Shown here: positions 42,149 to 51,211 of the stretch, piece after piece | How the letters are laid out: each line of letters begins with the position of its first letter | Position numbering within the stretch: position 1 is the first letter of the stretch | From: Aromatoleum tolulyticum | GTDB lineage: Bacteria > Pseudomonadota > Gammaproteobacteria > Burkholderiales > Rhodocyclaceae | DNA length: 64,000 nt | Direction: 5' to 3' | Assembly (NCBI RefSeq): GCF_900156155.1 | Contig: NZ_FTMD01000001.1 | Location: 434,001 to 498,000, forward strand | Position numbers and translations under genes: made by a program | Notes under the pieces: model-generated | The model's database searches: none | Told to the model about the DNA's origin: nothing | Seen by the model: the letters and a program-made list of their open reading frames with translations, nothing else

Positions 42149-43309
42149 TCACTTCAGGTAGTCGCTCAGGATCACCCAGCGGCCATCCCGGATCTGCGCG
42201 ATGCGGCCGTGGCGGTTGCCGAGGTGGTCGTCGCGACTGAAACGATACTCCGGGGCGCCGAAGAAGTCGCGCGGGGTGTGCAGCGACTCCATTGCAGCGG
42301 TGAAGCGCTCGACGGTGAGCTCGCGCCCGGCCTTGTCCGCGGCCTTCACGAACAGGTCGGCGACGCCGTAGCCCATCACGCTCCACACGTTGGGCGCGGC
42401 GCCGAAGCGCTCGCGGTAGCGGCGGATCCAGTCGGCGAGCTGGCCGTTCGCGCCCGCCTCGTAGGGGTGCGGCAGCACGGTGACGCCGTACAGCCCCTCG
42501 ACCGCCTTGCCGCCCAGCTCGTGCGTCTGCGCCGAATAGCCCGACGCGGTGACCAGCATGTCGACGTTCCAGCCGGTGCGGCGTGCCTCGGCGACGGCCG
42601 CGACGGTCTCGCGCACGACGGTCGCGAGCACGACGAAGTCGCAGCCCGCGCCGCGCAGGCGCGCGATCTGGCTGGAGAAGTCGGTCGCGCCGCGCTTGTA
42701 GCTGGTCTTCTCGACGAGCGGCTGGCCGAGCTTCGCCAGGCCCGCCTCGACGCCCTTCATCACCTCGAGGCCGTAGTCGTCGTCCTGGTACAGCAGGCAG
42801 GTCTTGCGGTAGCCGTGCGTCTGCACCATGTAGCGCGTCGCCGCGTCCATGTAGTCCTGGTAGGGCGCGAACATCTGGAACTTCAGCGGGTGGCGCGGCG
42901 CGTAGGTCGATTCGTGCGGCGAGAACGGGAACAGGTGCGGCCGGCCGGCATCGACGATCAGCGGCATCGTCGCCATCACGACCGGCGTGCCGAGGTTCGC
43001 GAGGAAGGCGAACACGCGGTCGCGCTGGACGAGCTTGCGCGCGGCGAGCACGCCCTTCTTCGGGTCGTAGCCGGCGTCCTCGACGACGAGGCGCAGCTTG
43101 CGTCCATGCACGCCGCCGGCGGCGTTGGCGTCGTCGAAGCGCATCTGCATGCCGTCGCGCACCGGCACGCCGAGCAGCGCGATCGGGCCCGACAGGTCCT
43201 GGATGCTGCCGACGACGATCTCGCGCTCGCCGACGCCCGGAACCTGCGCCGCGGCAACGCCCGCGACGGCCAGGACGAGCGCGGCAAGGGTGCGGCGGAT
43301 GAGCTTCAT
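42149..43309 (-). CDS. Branched-chain-amino-acid-type ABC transporter substrate-binding protein
   Basis: A 386-residue periplasmic binding protein with a signal peptide (MKLIRRTLAALVLAVAGVAA-AQ) and the LivK-type type I fold: EIVVGSIQDLSGPIALLGVP, PLIVDAGRPHLFPFSPHEST, CLLYQDDDYGLEVMKGVEAG. The ligand is unknown; these proteins also bind aromatic acids and amides. The permeases livH/livM are 3.7 kb away beyond the GGDEF-EAL gene, and no ATPase is present, so partnership is only probable. Confidence 0.9.
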   Translation of the reverse strand: MKLIRRTLAALVLAVAGVAAAQVPGVGEREIVVGSIQDLSGPIALLGVPVRDGMQMRFDDANAAGGVHGRKLRLVVEDAGYDPKKGVLAARKLVQRDRVFAFLANLGTPVVMATMPLIVDAGRPHLFPFSPHESTYAPRHPLKFQMFAPYQDYMDAATRYMVQTHGYRKTCLLYQDDDYGLEVMKGVEAGLAKLGQPLVEKTSYKRGATDFSSQIARLRGAGCDFVVLATVVRETVAAVAEARRTGWNVDMLVTASGYSAQTHELGGKAVEGLYGVTVLPHPYEAGANGQLADWIRRYRERFGAAPNVWSVMGYGVADLFVKAADKAGRELTVERFTAAMESLHTPRDFFGAPEYRFSRDDHLGNRHGRIAQIRDGRWVILSDYLK

Positions 43310-43349
43310 GGATCCTCCGGCGCGGCCAGCGACGCCCAAAAAGGGGCGA

Positions 43350-46300
43350 TTATCCGTGAAGCACGCCGTCGGCCGCCATGCGCAGCGCGAGTTCCGCCGC
43401 CAGCATCGGTCGGCCGATCAGGTAGCCCTGCAGGTAATCGCAGCCCAGGCGACGCAGGAAGTCGCGCTGCGCTTCGGACTCGACCCCTTCCGCCGTGACC
43501 CTGAGGTCCAGGCTGTGCGCCATGTTGATGATCGCCTCGACCAGGCTCGCATCGCTGCGGTCGTCGGGGCAGTCGCGCACGAAGCTGCGGTCGATCTTCA
43601 CGACGTCGACGGGGAAGCGCTTGAGGTAGGACAGCGACGAGAAGCCGGTACCGAAGTCGTCGAGCGAATAGCCTATGCCCTGGCCGTTGATTTCGCGCAT
43701 GCGCGCCTCGGCCTCCTCGCTGCTGTCCATCAGCACCGATTCGGTGATCTCCAGCATCAGGTGCTCGCGACCGTCCGCCGCGCCCGCGAGCAGCGAGCGC
43801 ACCAGTTCGGGCAGGCCGGGTTCGCGGAACTGCACGCCGGACACGTTGACCGCGATGCGCAGCGCCGGGTAGCCCGCCTCGCGCCACGCGCGCGACTGAC
43901 GCACCGCCTCGCTCAACGCCCATGCGCCGATCGGCACGATCAGGCCGCAGTCTTCGGCCACCGCGATGAAGTCGGCCGGAGACACCAGCCCGCGCCGCGG
44001 ATGCTGCCAGCGGATCAGCGCCTCGGCGCCGACGATGCGCCCGCTCGCGGTATTCACGATGGGCTGGTAGTGCAGCACGAATTGCTGCTGCTCGACCGCG
44101 ATGCGCAGGTCGTTCTCCAGCTGCACGCGCGCCAGCGCGTCGGCCTGCATGTGGTGCGCGTAGAACTGCGCGCGGTTCTTGCCGGCCTGCTTGGCCTTGT
44201 ACATCGCGATGTCCGCGTTGCGCAGCAGCGTCTGCACGTCCGCACCATCGTCCGGGAAGACCGTGATGCCGATGCTGCCGGAGACGTGATGCCGGGCGTT
44301 GCCCAGCAGGAAGGGTTCGCGCAGCACCGCGACGAGCTTCTCGGCCACCACATGCAGGTCCTCCATGTCGCGCTGGTCGTGCAGGTCGCTCACGACCACG
44401 GTGAATTCGTCCCCGCCCAGACGCGCCACCGTATCCTGCTCGCGCACGCTCGCCTTGAGCCGGCGGGCGACCTCGACCAGCATCTCGTCGCCGACGTCAT
44501 GCCCGAGCGAATCGTTGATCCACTTGAAGCCGTCGAGGTCGAGGAACATCAGGCCGACCTTGCCGTCGTGCCGCCGCGCCTGCGCCAGCGCGTGCTCCAG
44601 CCGGTCCTGCAGCAGGCTGCGGTTGGCCAGGCCCGTGAGCGGATCGAAGTTCGCCTGGCGCCAGATCGCCTCCTCCTGCTGCTTGCGCTCGGTGATGTCG
44701 CTGAACAGCGAGACATACTCGGCGACCGTGCCGTCGTCGTTGCGCACCGCGGTGATCGTGAGCCACTGCGGATAGATCTCGCCGTTCTTGCGGCGGTTCC
44801 AGATCTCCCCCTCCCACGCGCCGCCTGCGGCGAGACGGCTCCACATCGTGCCGAAGAAGGCCGGGTCGTGGCGCCCGGACTTGAACATCGACGAGCGGTG
44901 GCCGACGACCTCGTCGACCGAATAGCCGGTGATCGCGCAGAAGGCCGGATTCACCGAGGTGATCACCCCCTGCGCGTCGGTGGTCATGATCGCCTGGCTC
45001 GACGCGTTGTACACGACCATCGCCTCGCGCATGCGCTCCTCGTAGCGGCGCCGTTCGGTCACGTCCTGCACGATCGAATACAGCAGGCTGCGCCCGCCCA
45101 GTTCGATCGGGCCGCTCGCGACCTCGACGTCGCGCACCTCGCCGCTCGCGAGACGGTGGCGGAACTGGAAGTAGTCCGCCGCGCGCGCCCGCGCCCGGGC
45201 CATCTCCTGCAGCACCTTCTCGCGCGACAGCGCATTGATGTCCGAAATCTGCATGCGCGTCAGCGTTGCATGATCGTAGCCGTAATACGCACACGCCTTT
45301 TCGTTCGCATCGACGATGGCGCCGTCCGCCGGATCGATCACCAGCATCACGACGCGGCTGTTGGCGAACAGCGCCCGATAGCGCATCTCGCTCTCGGAAA
45401 GCGCGCGCTCCATGCGCACCCGCTCGGTGATGTCGCGCGCCAGCGCAATGTAGCCCGCGGGGCCGCCGGCACCGGTCAGCCGGCTGATCGAGGCACTGAA
45501 GTAATGCACGCCGTCGGCCAGATCGAGCGCATATTCGATCTGCCGCGGCCCCCCGTCGGCGACGATCGCGTCGATCGCCGCATCGAACTTCGCCGCGACC
45601 TCGGGCGGCACGGTCTGCGCATAGAGGCGCCCGATCAGATCATCGACCGGGGCGGCGAGAAGCCGCGGTTCCGGCGCATGGCACTCCACGACGCGCCTGT
45701 CCTCGTCGATCAGCAGCATCTTGTCGGGCAGCGAAGCGATCAGCGCCGCCAGCCGCGCCTCGCGCGCCGCCAGCTCCGCCGTCCGCTCGGAGACAATTCG
45801 CTGCAGCGCGCTGCGATGCTCGCGCAGCTGCATCAGGCTCGTCGCCAGCCAGCCCAGCGCGAAGCACAGCACCGCCGCCACGGCGAGCTCGAACAACTGC
45901 CCGGAACCGTCCTTCCACCCCGCGACGGGCGCCACGCCCAGCGTCCACACCCCGTTGGGAACCTCGATCTCGTGCTCGACCGGCTCGACCAGCGGCCGGG
46001 CGGAAGAAGCGGCGATGACCTGCCTGGCCCCCGTATCCGGATGGGTGCGCCACAGCTCGTAATCGAAGCGGTACTTTTCGACCGAAGGCAGCAGCGCCGT
46101 CGTCAGCACGTCGGGAAAGCGGATCACGACGGCGACGAAGCCCCAGAACGCCGGCTCCCCGGTCTCGTCCGGCAGGTACACCGGCAGGCGCCCCACCGCC
46201 CCCATGCCGCCCTGCTTCAGCGGGAAGGGACCGGCCAGCGTCAGCTTGCCGGTGTCGCGCGCGAGAAAGGCCTCGCGGTTGCGTGCCGGATCGGCCAGCA

Positions 46301-46682
46301 GGTCGTGCCCGATCACAGCGGAATTCTCTGCCAGCGGCACGATCTGCCGCACCACGCCCGCCGGCGCCAGCGCCAGCGACGAAGCTCCTTGGTAGAACGG
46401 CAGCATCTGCTCCGCCAGCGCCTCGAAATTCGGGATGCGGCCCTCGCCCTGGCGCACCAGCGCCGCCAACGCATAGGTCACCGCCAGCGCGTGCTCGATG
46501 TTGCTGCGCAGATCCTGCGCCTCGTCGAACAGCGTGTTCGTCACCTCGACGCGACGGATCTCGATGCGCTGACGCTCGAAACCGGAAATCAGCAGGCCCG
46601 AGACGAGCGCAGTCGCCAGGAAGACAAGCAGGCCGACCAGCAGCGGCCGCTGCCGGCGGACGTATGCCGACAAGCTGATCAT
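43350..46682 (-). CDS. CHASE-PAS-GGDEF-EAL cyclic-di-GMP protein
   Basis: A 1110-residue membrane sensor. The first membrane segment is at about 12-32 (LLVGLLVFLATALVSGLLIS), followed by a periplasmic CHASE-like domain (about 33-270) and a second segment near 280-300. Then come three PAS modules (the last two at LFANSRVVMLVIDPADGAIV and TTDAQGVITSVNPAFCAITG). The GGDEF domain has intact GGDEF and an I-site RxxD (REQD) five residues before it. The EAL domain has GAEALIRWQHP and DDFGTGFSSLSYLKRF, so both cyclase and phosphodiesterase could be active. The start at 46682 is preferred to one at 46811 because it places the membrane segment near the N-terminus. Confidence 0.92.
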   Translation of the reverse strand: MISLSAYVRRQRPLLVGLLVFLATALVSGLLISGFERQRIEIRRVEVTNTLFDEAQDLRSNIEHALAVTYALAALVRQGEGRIPNFEALAEQMLPFYQGASSLALAPAGVVRQIVPLAENSAVIGHDLLADPARNREAFLARDTGKLTLAGPFPLKQGGMGAVGRLPVYLPDETGEPAFWGFVAVVIRFPDVLTTALLPSVEKYRFDYELWRTHPDTGARQVIAASSARPLVEPVEHEIEVPNGVWTLGVAPVAGWKDGSGQLFELAVAAVLCFALGWLATSLMQLREHRSALQRIVSERTAELAAREARLAALIASLPDKMLLIDEDRRVVECHAPEPRLLAAPVDDLIGRLYAQTVPPEVAAKFDAAIDAIVADGGPRQIEYALDLADGVHYFSASISRLTGAGGPAGYIALARDITERVRMERALSESEMRYRALFANSRVVMLVIDPADGAIVDANEKACAYYGYDHATLTRMQISDINALSREKVLQEMARARARAADYFQFRHRLASGEVRDVEVASGPIELGGRSLLYSIVQDVTERRRYEERMREAMVVYNASSQAIMTTDAQGVITSVNPAFCAITGYSVDEVVGHRSSMFKSGRHDPAFFGTMWSRLAAGGAWEGEIWNRRKNGEIYPQWLTITAVRNDDGTVAEYVSLFSDITERKQQEEAIWRQANFDPLTGLANRSLLQDRLEHALAQARRHDGKVGLMFLDLDGFKWINDSLGHDVGDEMLVEVARRLKASVREQDTVARLGGDEFTVVVSDLHDQRDMEDLHVVAEKLVAVLREPFLLGNARHHVSGSIGITVFPDDGADVQTLLRNADIAMYKAKQAGKNRAQFYAHHMQADALARVQLENDLRIAVEQQQFVLHYQPIVNTASGRIVGAEALIRWQHPRRGLVSPADFIAVAEDCGLIVPIGAWALSEAVRQSRAWREAGYPALRIAVNVSGVQFREPGLPELVRSLLAGAADGREHLMLEITESVLMDSSEEAEARMREINGQGIGYSLDDFGTGFSSLSYLKRFPVDVVKIDRSFVRDCPDDRSDASLVEAIINMAHSLDLRVTAEGVESEAQRDFLRRLGCDYLQGYLIGRPMLAAELALRMAADGVLHG

Positions 46683-46880
46683 CGCCGCCTCGATCCCGCC
46701 CTTCCCCGCCTGCCGGCCGACCGGGAGACGGAGCCAGCGATTGCGGGGCGACGCGTGTCCGGAACACCGATCATGCTTGCAACCCTCGCGCAGCGACAGG
46801 AATGTAAGCAAATGCTAACGCCAACGTGCTCCCTCGGCCAGTGAACGGCTGCACGCTATCCAAACGACGATTGAATCCCT

Positions 46881-46941
46881 CCGTTCGCCCTGAGCTTGTC
46901 GAAGGGCAATCGCAGGGCTTCGACAGGCTCAGCCCGAACGG
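46881..46941. repeat. REP-like inverted repeat
   Basis: The arm starting CCGTTCGCCCTGAGCTTGTC (46881-46907) is nearly complementary to the arm ending GACAGGCTCAGCCCGAACGG (46915-46941). The CTGAGCNTGTCGAAG core is, from general experience, a dispersed extragenic repeat in many proteobacteria. It lies in the 296-base gap between livM and the GGDEF-EAL gene and may end the livHM message. Confidence 0.75.
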
Positions 46942-46978
46942 TATCTGGTTCCCGGGGTGATAGCGACGCTGGAAACGC

Positions 46979-47959
46979 TCAGCGCGATCCGGCCAGGCCG
47001 CCGGGGCGCAGCAACACGAGGATCACCAGCACGGCGCCGAACAGGGCCGTCTCGATGCCCGCGGCCCCCGCCAGCCCAGGCGGCAGGCGCTCGACCGCGA
47101 GCGACACCCCCTGCGGCAGGGCCACCACCACCAGCGCGCCCCACAGCGCTCCGGCGAGGTGGCGCGCGCCACCGATGAAGGCCAGCATCAGCAGCTCGAA
47201 GGACAGCATCAGGCCGAACTGTTCCGGGCTCACGAAACCGATCCAGTGAGCATACAGCGCGCCGGCCAGCCCGGAAAGCCCGCCGCCCAGCACGAACGCG
47301 AGCGTTTTCGCGCGCGCGACGTCGATGCCGGCGGCCGCCGCGGCGACCTCGTCCTCGCGCACCGCGCGCCACGCCCGCCCCAGCCGCGACGCCACCCAGC
47401 GCCGACAGGCGAACCACGCCAGCGCCAGCGCGACGCCACCGACCAGCGCCTGCGCGAACGACGTGTCCGCGACCCATCCAGCGAGCGCCAGCGGCGGCAC
47501 CGCAAGACCCGCCGCGCCACGGGTCAGCGACTCCCAGCGCACCAGCGCCTCCTCGACCACCAGCGCGAAGGCCAGCGTGCTCATCGCGAAATACAGCCCG
47601 CCCAGCCGCCGCGCCGGCAGGCTCGCCAGCCACCCGCCGGCCGCACCCAGCGCGACGGCCGCCGCCAGCGACAGCGGCGCCGGCACCCCGCGCAGCGCGA
47701 GCAGCGCCTGCGCGTAGGCCCCCAGCCCGAGCAGGGCGCCCTGCCCCAGCGAAACCTGGCCGCACTGGCCCACCACAAGGATCACGCCCAGCCCGGCGAT
47801 CGCCCACGTCGCCACGAAAGCAGCCTGCGCGAGCGCGTAGTCCGCGCCCAGCGCCCACACCGCGAGCGCGGCAAGGACCGCCAGAGCGGCCGCCGCGGCG
47901 AACGGGCGCGGGCTGCGGGTGTCGCGCGCGCCGTCCATGCCGCCATCGGCCGGACTCAC
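46979..47959 (-). CDS. livM: Branched-chain-type ABC transporter permease LivM
   Basis: A 326-residue membrane protein with about nine hydrophobic segments and the permease signature GQCGQVSLGQGALLGLGAYA near the N-terminus, plus a cytoplasmic coupling loop (VREDEVAAAAAGIDVARAKT). A GTG start at 47959 overlaps the livH stop (GTGA); an ATG at 47938 is an alternative. It transports amino-acid-like ligands together with livH. ATPase subunits (livG, livF) are not in the window. Confidence 0.9.
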   Translation of the reverse strand: MSPADGGMDGARDTRSPRPFAAAAALAVLAALAVWALGADYALAQAAFVATWAIAGLGVILVVGQCGQVSLGQGALLGLGAYAQALLALRGVPAPLSLAAAVALGAAGGWLASLPARRLGGLYFAMSTLAFALVVEEALVRWESLTRGAAGLAVPPLALAGWVADTSFAQALVGGVALALAWFACRRWVASRLGRAWRAVREDEVAAAAAGIDVARAKTLAFVLGGGLSGLAGALYAHWIGFVSPEQFGLMLSFELLMLAFIGGARHLAGALWGALVVVALPQGVSLAVERLPPGLAGAAGIETALFGAVLVILVLLRPGGLAGSR

Positions 47960-48837
47960 GGGCGCCCCCGCAGGCCGGCCGCGAAGCCGCCCGGAAACAG
48001 CAGCAGCACGGCCAGCATCAGCAGGTAGGGCACGACGTCCTTCGCCCCTTCCGGCAGCGCCAGCCCCGCGAGCGCCTCGACGACACCGAGGAACACCCCG
48101 CCCGCGAGCGCCCCCGGCAGACTCGTCATGCCGCCCAGCACCGCAGCCGGAAACGCCTTCAGCGCCACCAGCCCCATGTTCGGATGGACGAAGGTCACCG
48201 GCGCCAGCAGCACCCCCGCGACCGCGGCGAGCCCGGCGCCGAGCGCCCACGCCAGCGTATGCATGCGCGGAACCGACACGCCCATCAGCGCCGCGACCGC
48301 GGCGTTCTCCGAGCACGCGCGCAAGGCCAGCCCCGCGCGCGTACGGCGGAAGAACAGCGTCAGCGCACCGGCGAGCAGCGCGGTCGCCGCGATCACCGCG
48401 AGGTGCTCTGCCGCCAGTGTCGCGCCGCCCAACTGCACGCTCGCGCCGGCGAAGGGCAGCGGCAGGCGGTGCATCGCGTGGCTGGCCGCCGGCACCGCCC
48501 CGACGGCGCCGCGTATCACCATCCCCAGCCCGAAGGTCAGCAGCAGCGCCGTCAGGTGCCCCGGTCCGAGCGTGCGGCGCAGCACCGTGCGCTCGAGCAT
48601 CGCGCCGAAGGCCGCCAGCGCGGCGACGCCGAGCACGACTGCGGCCGCGAGCGGCAGGCCGGCCGCCTCGTGCAGCGCCAGCACCGCGAAGGCCCCGAGC
48701 ATGAGCAGCTCGCCCTGCATGAAACTCACCGCCCCGGTCGCCTTGTAGATCAGCACGAAGGACAGCGCGACCAGCCCGTACACGCAGCCGGTCGCGACGC
48801 CGCTCGCGAACACCTGGATCAGGGTCTGCGCGGACAT
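47956..48837 (-). CDS. livH: Branched-chain-type ABC transporter permease LivH
   Basis: A 293-residue inner-membrane permease: YGLVALSFVLIYKATGAVSF and MQGELLMLGAFAVLALHEAA are typical of LivH, with the coupling motif ALRACSENAAVAALMGVSVP. About eight membrane segments. It heads the livHM pair and is divergent from the TRIC-type channel gene, with 164 bases between them for both promoters. Confidence 0.9.
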   Translation of the reverse strand: MSAQTLIQVFASGVATGCVYGLVALSFVLIYKATGAVSFMQGELLMLGAFAVLALHEAAGLPLAAAVVLGVAALAAFGAMLERTVLRRTLGPGHLTALLLTFGLGMVIRGAVGAVPAASHAMHRLPLPFAGASVQLGGATLAAEHLAVIAATALLAGALTLFFRRTRAGLALRACSENAAVAALMGVSVPRMHTLAWALGAGLAAVAGVLLAPVTFVHPNMGLVALKAFPAAVLGGMTSLPGALAGGVFLGVVEALAGLALPEGAKDVVPYLLMLAVLLLFPGGFAAGLRGRP

Positions 48838-49001
48838 GGATGCGGCGACAAAGTCGTGCCTGGTCGTGAAAAGGGCATGCGTCTTCCGAAGGTGGGGGGC
48901 TGGAACGGCAGGGGCAAAGCGCGATTATGCCAAGCCCGTGGTGAGCCCGACGCTGCTTGTTGCCGCTGCGGAGGGCCGTCTCGCGATGCTATGCTCGCCC
49001 G

Positions 49002-49622
49002 ATGCGTCCGATCGATACCCTCGTCTATGGCATCGGCCTCGCCGGCGTCGCCGCGCAGGCCGCCGCGGGCGTCCTCGAAGCCGGCAACAAGCGCTTCGAC
49101 CTCTTCGGCATGGTCGTCGTCGCCCTCGCCGCCTCGCTCGGCGGCGGCTCGCTGCGCGACATGCTGCTCGACCGCCAGGTCTTCTGGATTGCCGACCAGA
49201 GCTACCTCGTCACCGCGCTCCTCGCCGCCCTCGCGGCCTTCGCGCTGGCGCGCGTGATGCGCCTGCCCGCGCGCCTGTTCCTGCTGCCCGACGCGATCGG
49301 CCTCGCGCTGTTCACGGTCAGCGGCACCCAGGCGGCGCTCGCCCTCGACGCACCCTGGCTGGTCGCGAGCCTGATGGGCGTCATCACCGGCGCCTTCGGC
49401 GGCATCGTGCGCGACGTGCTGTGCAACGAGGTGCCGCTCGTCTTCAGCGGCGCGCTGTACGCCACCGCGTCGTGGGTCGGCGCGCTGCTGCTGGTCGCGC
49501 TGTCGGAGTTCGAGGTCGCGCACACCTGGGCGGCCCTGCTCGCCGGCTCAGTGGTGCTCGCGATCCGCCTCTCGGCGATGCGCTTCGGCTGGCGCCTGCC
49601 CGTGTTCCGCGCGCGGATGTAA
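49002..49622 (+). CDS. Trimeric intracellular cation channel (TRIC/YicG) family protein
   Basis: A 206-residue membrane protein with two internal repeats of three segments, each carrying a glycine-rich motif: ASLGGGSLRDMLLDR in the first and GAFGGIVRDVLCNE in the second. This repeat structure is the hallmark of the family formerly UPF0126. It probably conducts potassium or a small cation; glycine transport has also been proposed for a relative. The ATG at 49002 is the family start. Confidence 0.92.
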   Translation: MRPIDTLVYGIGLAGVAAQAAAGVLEAGNKRFDLFGMVVVALAASLGGGSLRDMLLDRQVFWIADQSYLVTALLAALAAFALARVMRLPARLFLLPDAIGLALFTVSGTQAALALDAPWLVASLMGVITGAFGGIVRDVLCNEVPLVFSGALYATASWVGALLLVALSEFEVAHTWAALLAGSVVLAIRLSAMRFGWRLPVFRARM

Positions 49623-49785
49623 GGCCTCCCGGATAGCGCCGCGCAGCACGGACGACTATCCCGTAGGGAAGCCGCCGCCGGCGCGCGATGACGTGCGAAA
49701 GGCGCAAAAGATGGCACACTAGCCGCGTCGGCACGGCCAGCGCGCCGTGCCGTGACCAATCAACCACCCCGGGAGGTTATCGAGA

Positions 49786-50214
49786 ATGAGTTTCCTGCGC
49801 GAGTTCAAAGAGTTCGCCATGCGCGGCAACGTCGTCGACCTGGCGGTCGGCGTGATCATCGGCGGCGCCTTCGGCAAGATCGTCGATTCGCTGGTCAAGG
49901 ACGTGATCATGCCCGTCGTCGGCCGTCTGATGGGCGGCGTCGATTTCCGCCACCTGTACGTCAACCTTGGCGACAAGACCTTCGAAACGCTGGAAGCCGC
50001 CGAGAAGGCCGGCGCGCCGCTGGTGAAGTACGGCGCCTTCATCAACACCACGATCGACTTCATCATCGTCGCGTTCGCGATCTTCGTCGCGATCAAGGCG
50101 ATCAACCGCCTCAAGCGCGCCGAGCCGCCGGCACCGCCGCCCGAGCCCGCGCCCGAACCGGAAGACATCAAGCTGCTGCGCGAGATCCGTGACGCGCTGA
50201 AGCGCGGCTCGTGA
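49786..50214 (+). CDS. mscL: Large-conductance mechanosensitive channel
   Basis: A 142-residue channel of normal family length: [20 protein letters not shown] then [20 protein letters not shown] is the amphipathic N-terminus and first membrane helix. The second helix is [20 protein letters not shown], and a C-terminal charged bundle follows a proline-rich linker ([14 protein letters not shown]). GGGAGG precedes the start by 10 bases. It relieves osmotic down-shock. An inverted repeat follows at 50243. Confidence 0.97.
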   Translation: MSFLREFKEFAMRGNVVDLAVGVIIGGAFGKIVDSLVKDVIMPVVGRLMGGVDFRHLYVNLGDKTFETLEAAEKAGAPLVKYGAFINTTIDFIIVAFAIFVAIKAINRLKRAEPPAPPPEPAPEPEDIKLLREIRDALKRGS

Positions 50215-50242
50215 AATCGTGATCCTGTTGGTCGGGATGAAG

Positions 50243-50343
50243 CTCCCTCCCCTTCAAGGGGAGGGCTGGGGTGGGGATGGGTGGACTCCGACGCGCCCGT
50301 AAGAAACCCATCCCCATCCTGTCCTTCCCCTTGAAGGGGAAGG
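50243..50343. repeat. Large inverted repeat downstream of mscL
   Basis: The arm CTCCCTCCCCTTCAAGGGGA continues GGGCTGGGGTGGGGATGGG. After a 25-base loop comes CCCATCCCCATCCTGTCCTT, then CCCCTTGAAGGGG. Each arm also contains its own hairpin (CCCCTT-AAGGGG). Such CCCCTTGAAGGGG/GGTGGGGATGGG units are dispersed repeats in related genomes. It probably also terminates mscL. The rest of 50215-50510 shows no gene. Confidence 0.75.
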
Positions 50344-50510
50344 TACCTGCTAATTTGCACCAGCGATGCACGAAGAAAGGACTCGGCCGAGACTCAAACT
50401 GCTGAACGCAAGATGAGCCCTCCAAGAACGAACCGCTACTACACCAGTCACCTTTCGCCCCGCCCCCGGAGGACCGCCGGCGCCCGGAGTCGCCCCGGTC
50501 GTCCGGGCCC

Positions 50511-51152
50511 TTACGCGTAGTCGCCGACGTAGGGGTTGTTCTGGCGCTCGTCGCCGAACGTCGAGGTCGGGCCGTGACCCGGCACGAAGGTGATGTCGTC
50601 GCCGAGCGGGAAGAGCTTCTCGCGGATCGAATGGATCAGCGTCGCGTGGTCGCCCTTGGGGAAGTCCGTGCGGCCGATCGAGCCCGCGAACAGCACGTCG
50701 CCGACGATCGCGAGGCGCGCATCGGCGTGGAAGAACACGACATGCCCGGGCGTGTGGCCGGGGGCATGGATCACGCGAAAGCTCTCCTCGCCCACCGTCA
50801 CGGTGTCGCCGTCGTGCAGCCAGCGGTCCGGTTCGAAAACCTCGACGTCGGGAAAGCCGAACATCTTGCTCTGCTGCGGCATCCCGGCGATCCAGAAGCG
50901 GTCTTCCTCCTGCGGCCCCTCGATGGGCACGCCCAGCTCGCGCGCGAGCTTCGCCGTGCCGCCAGCGTGATCGATGTGGCCGTGCGTGATCAGCAGCTTC
51001 TCGATCTTCACGCCGAGCTTGTCGGCCGCGGCGCGGATGCGCTCCAGGTCGCCGCCCGGATCGACCACCGCCCCCCTCATCGTCTTGTCGCACCACACGA
51101 TGCTGCAGTTCTGCTCGAAAGGGGTCACCGGTACGATACGCAGCTGGATCAT
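50511..51152 (-). CDS. MBL-fold metallo-hydrolase (glyoxalase II-like, YcbL type)
   Basis: A 213-residue hydrolase with the zinc motif THGHIDH at 56-62 (HxHxDH), His133 in APGHTPGH, Asp152 in GDVLFAGSIGRTD and His193 in PGHGP. The length and the GSIGRTDFP segment match the YcbL-type hydroxyacylglutathione-hydrolase-like proteins. The substrate is a thioester or similar. A longer in-frame reading to 52412 passes through modC and is rejected. Confidence 0.92.
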   Translation of the reverse strand: MIQLRIVPVTPFEQNCSIVWCDKTMRGAVVDPGGDLERIRAAADKLGVKIEKLLITHGHIDHAGGTAKLARELGVPIEGPQEEDRFWIAGMPQQSKMFGFPDVEVFEPDRWLHDGDTVTVGEESFRVIHAPGHTPGHVVFFHADARLAIVGDVLFAGSIGRTDFPKGDHATLIHSIREKLFPLGDDITFVPGHGPTSTFGDERQNNPYVGDYA

Positions 51153-51211
51153 GGCAGGCAGGAAGTCGGGTTGAACGGCCCGACAGTTTAGCGCGGCCGG
51201 CGTGCCGCACC

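Noticed and set aside
43098-46844. 1248-codon plus-strand open frame opposite the GGDEF-EAL gene
   Set aside because: Antisense shadow in high-GC DNA; the minus-strand protein has complete domain motifs.
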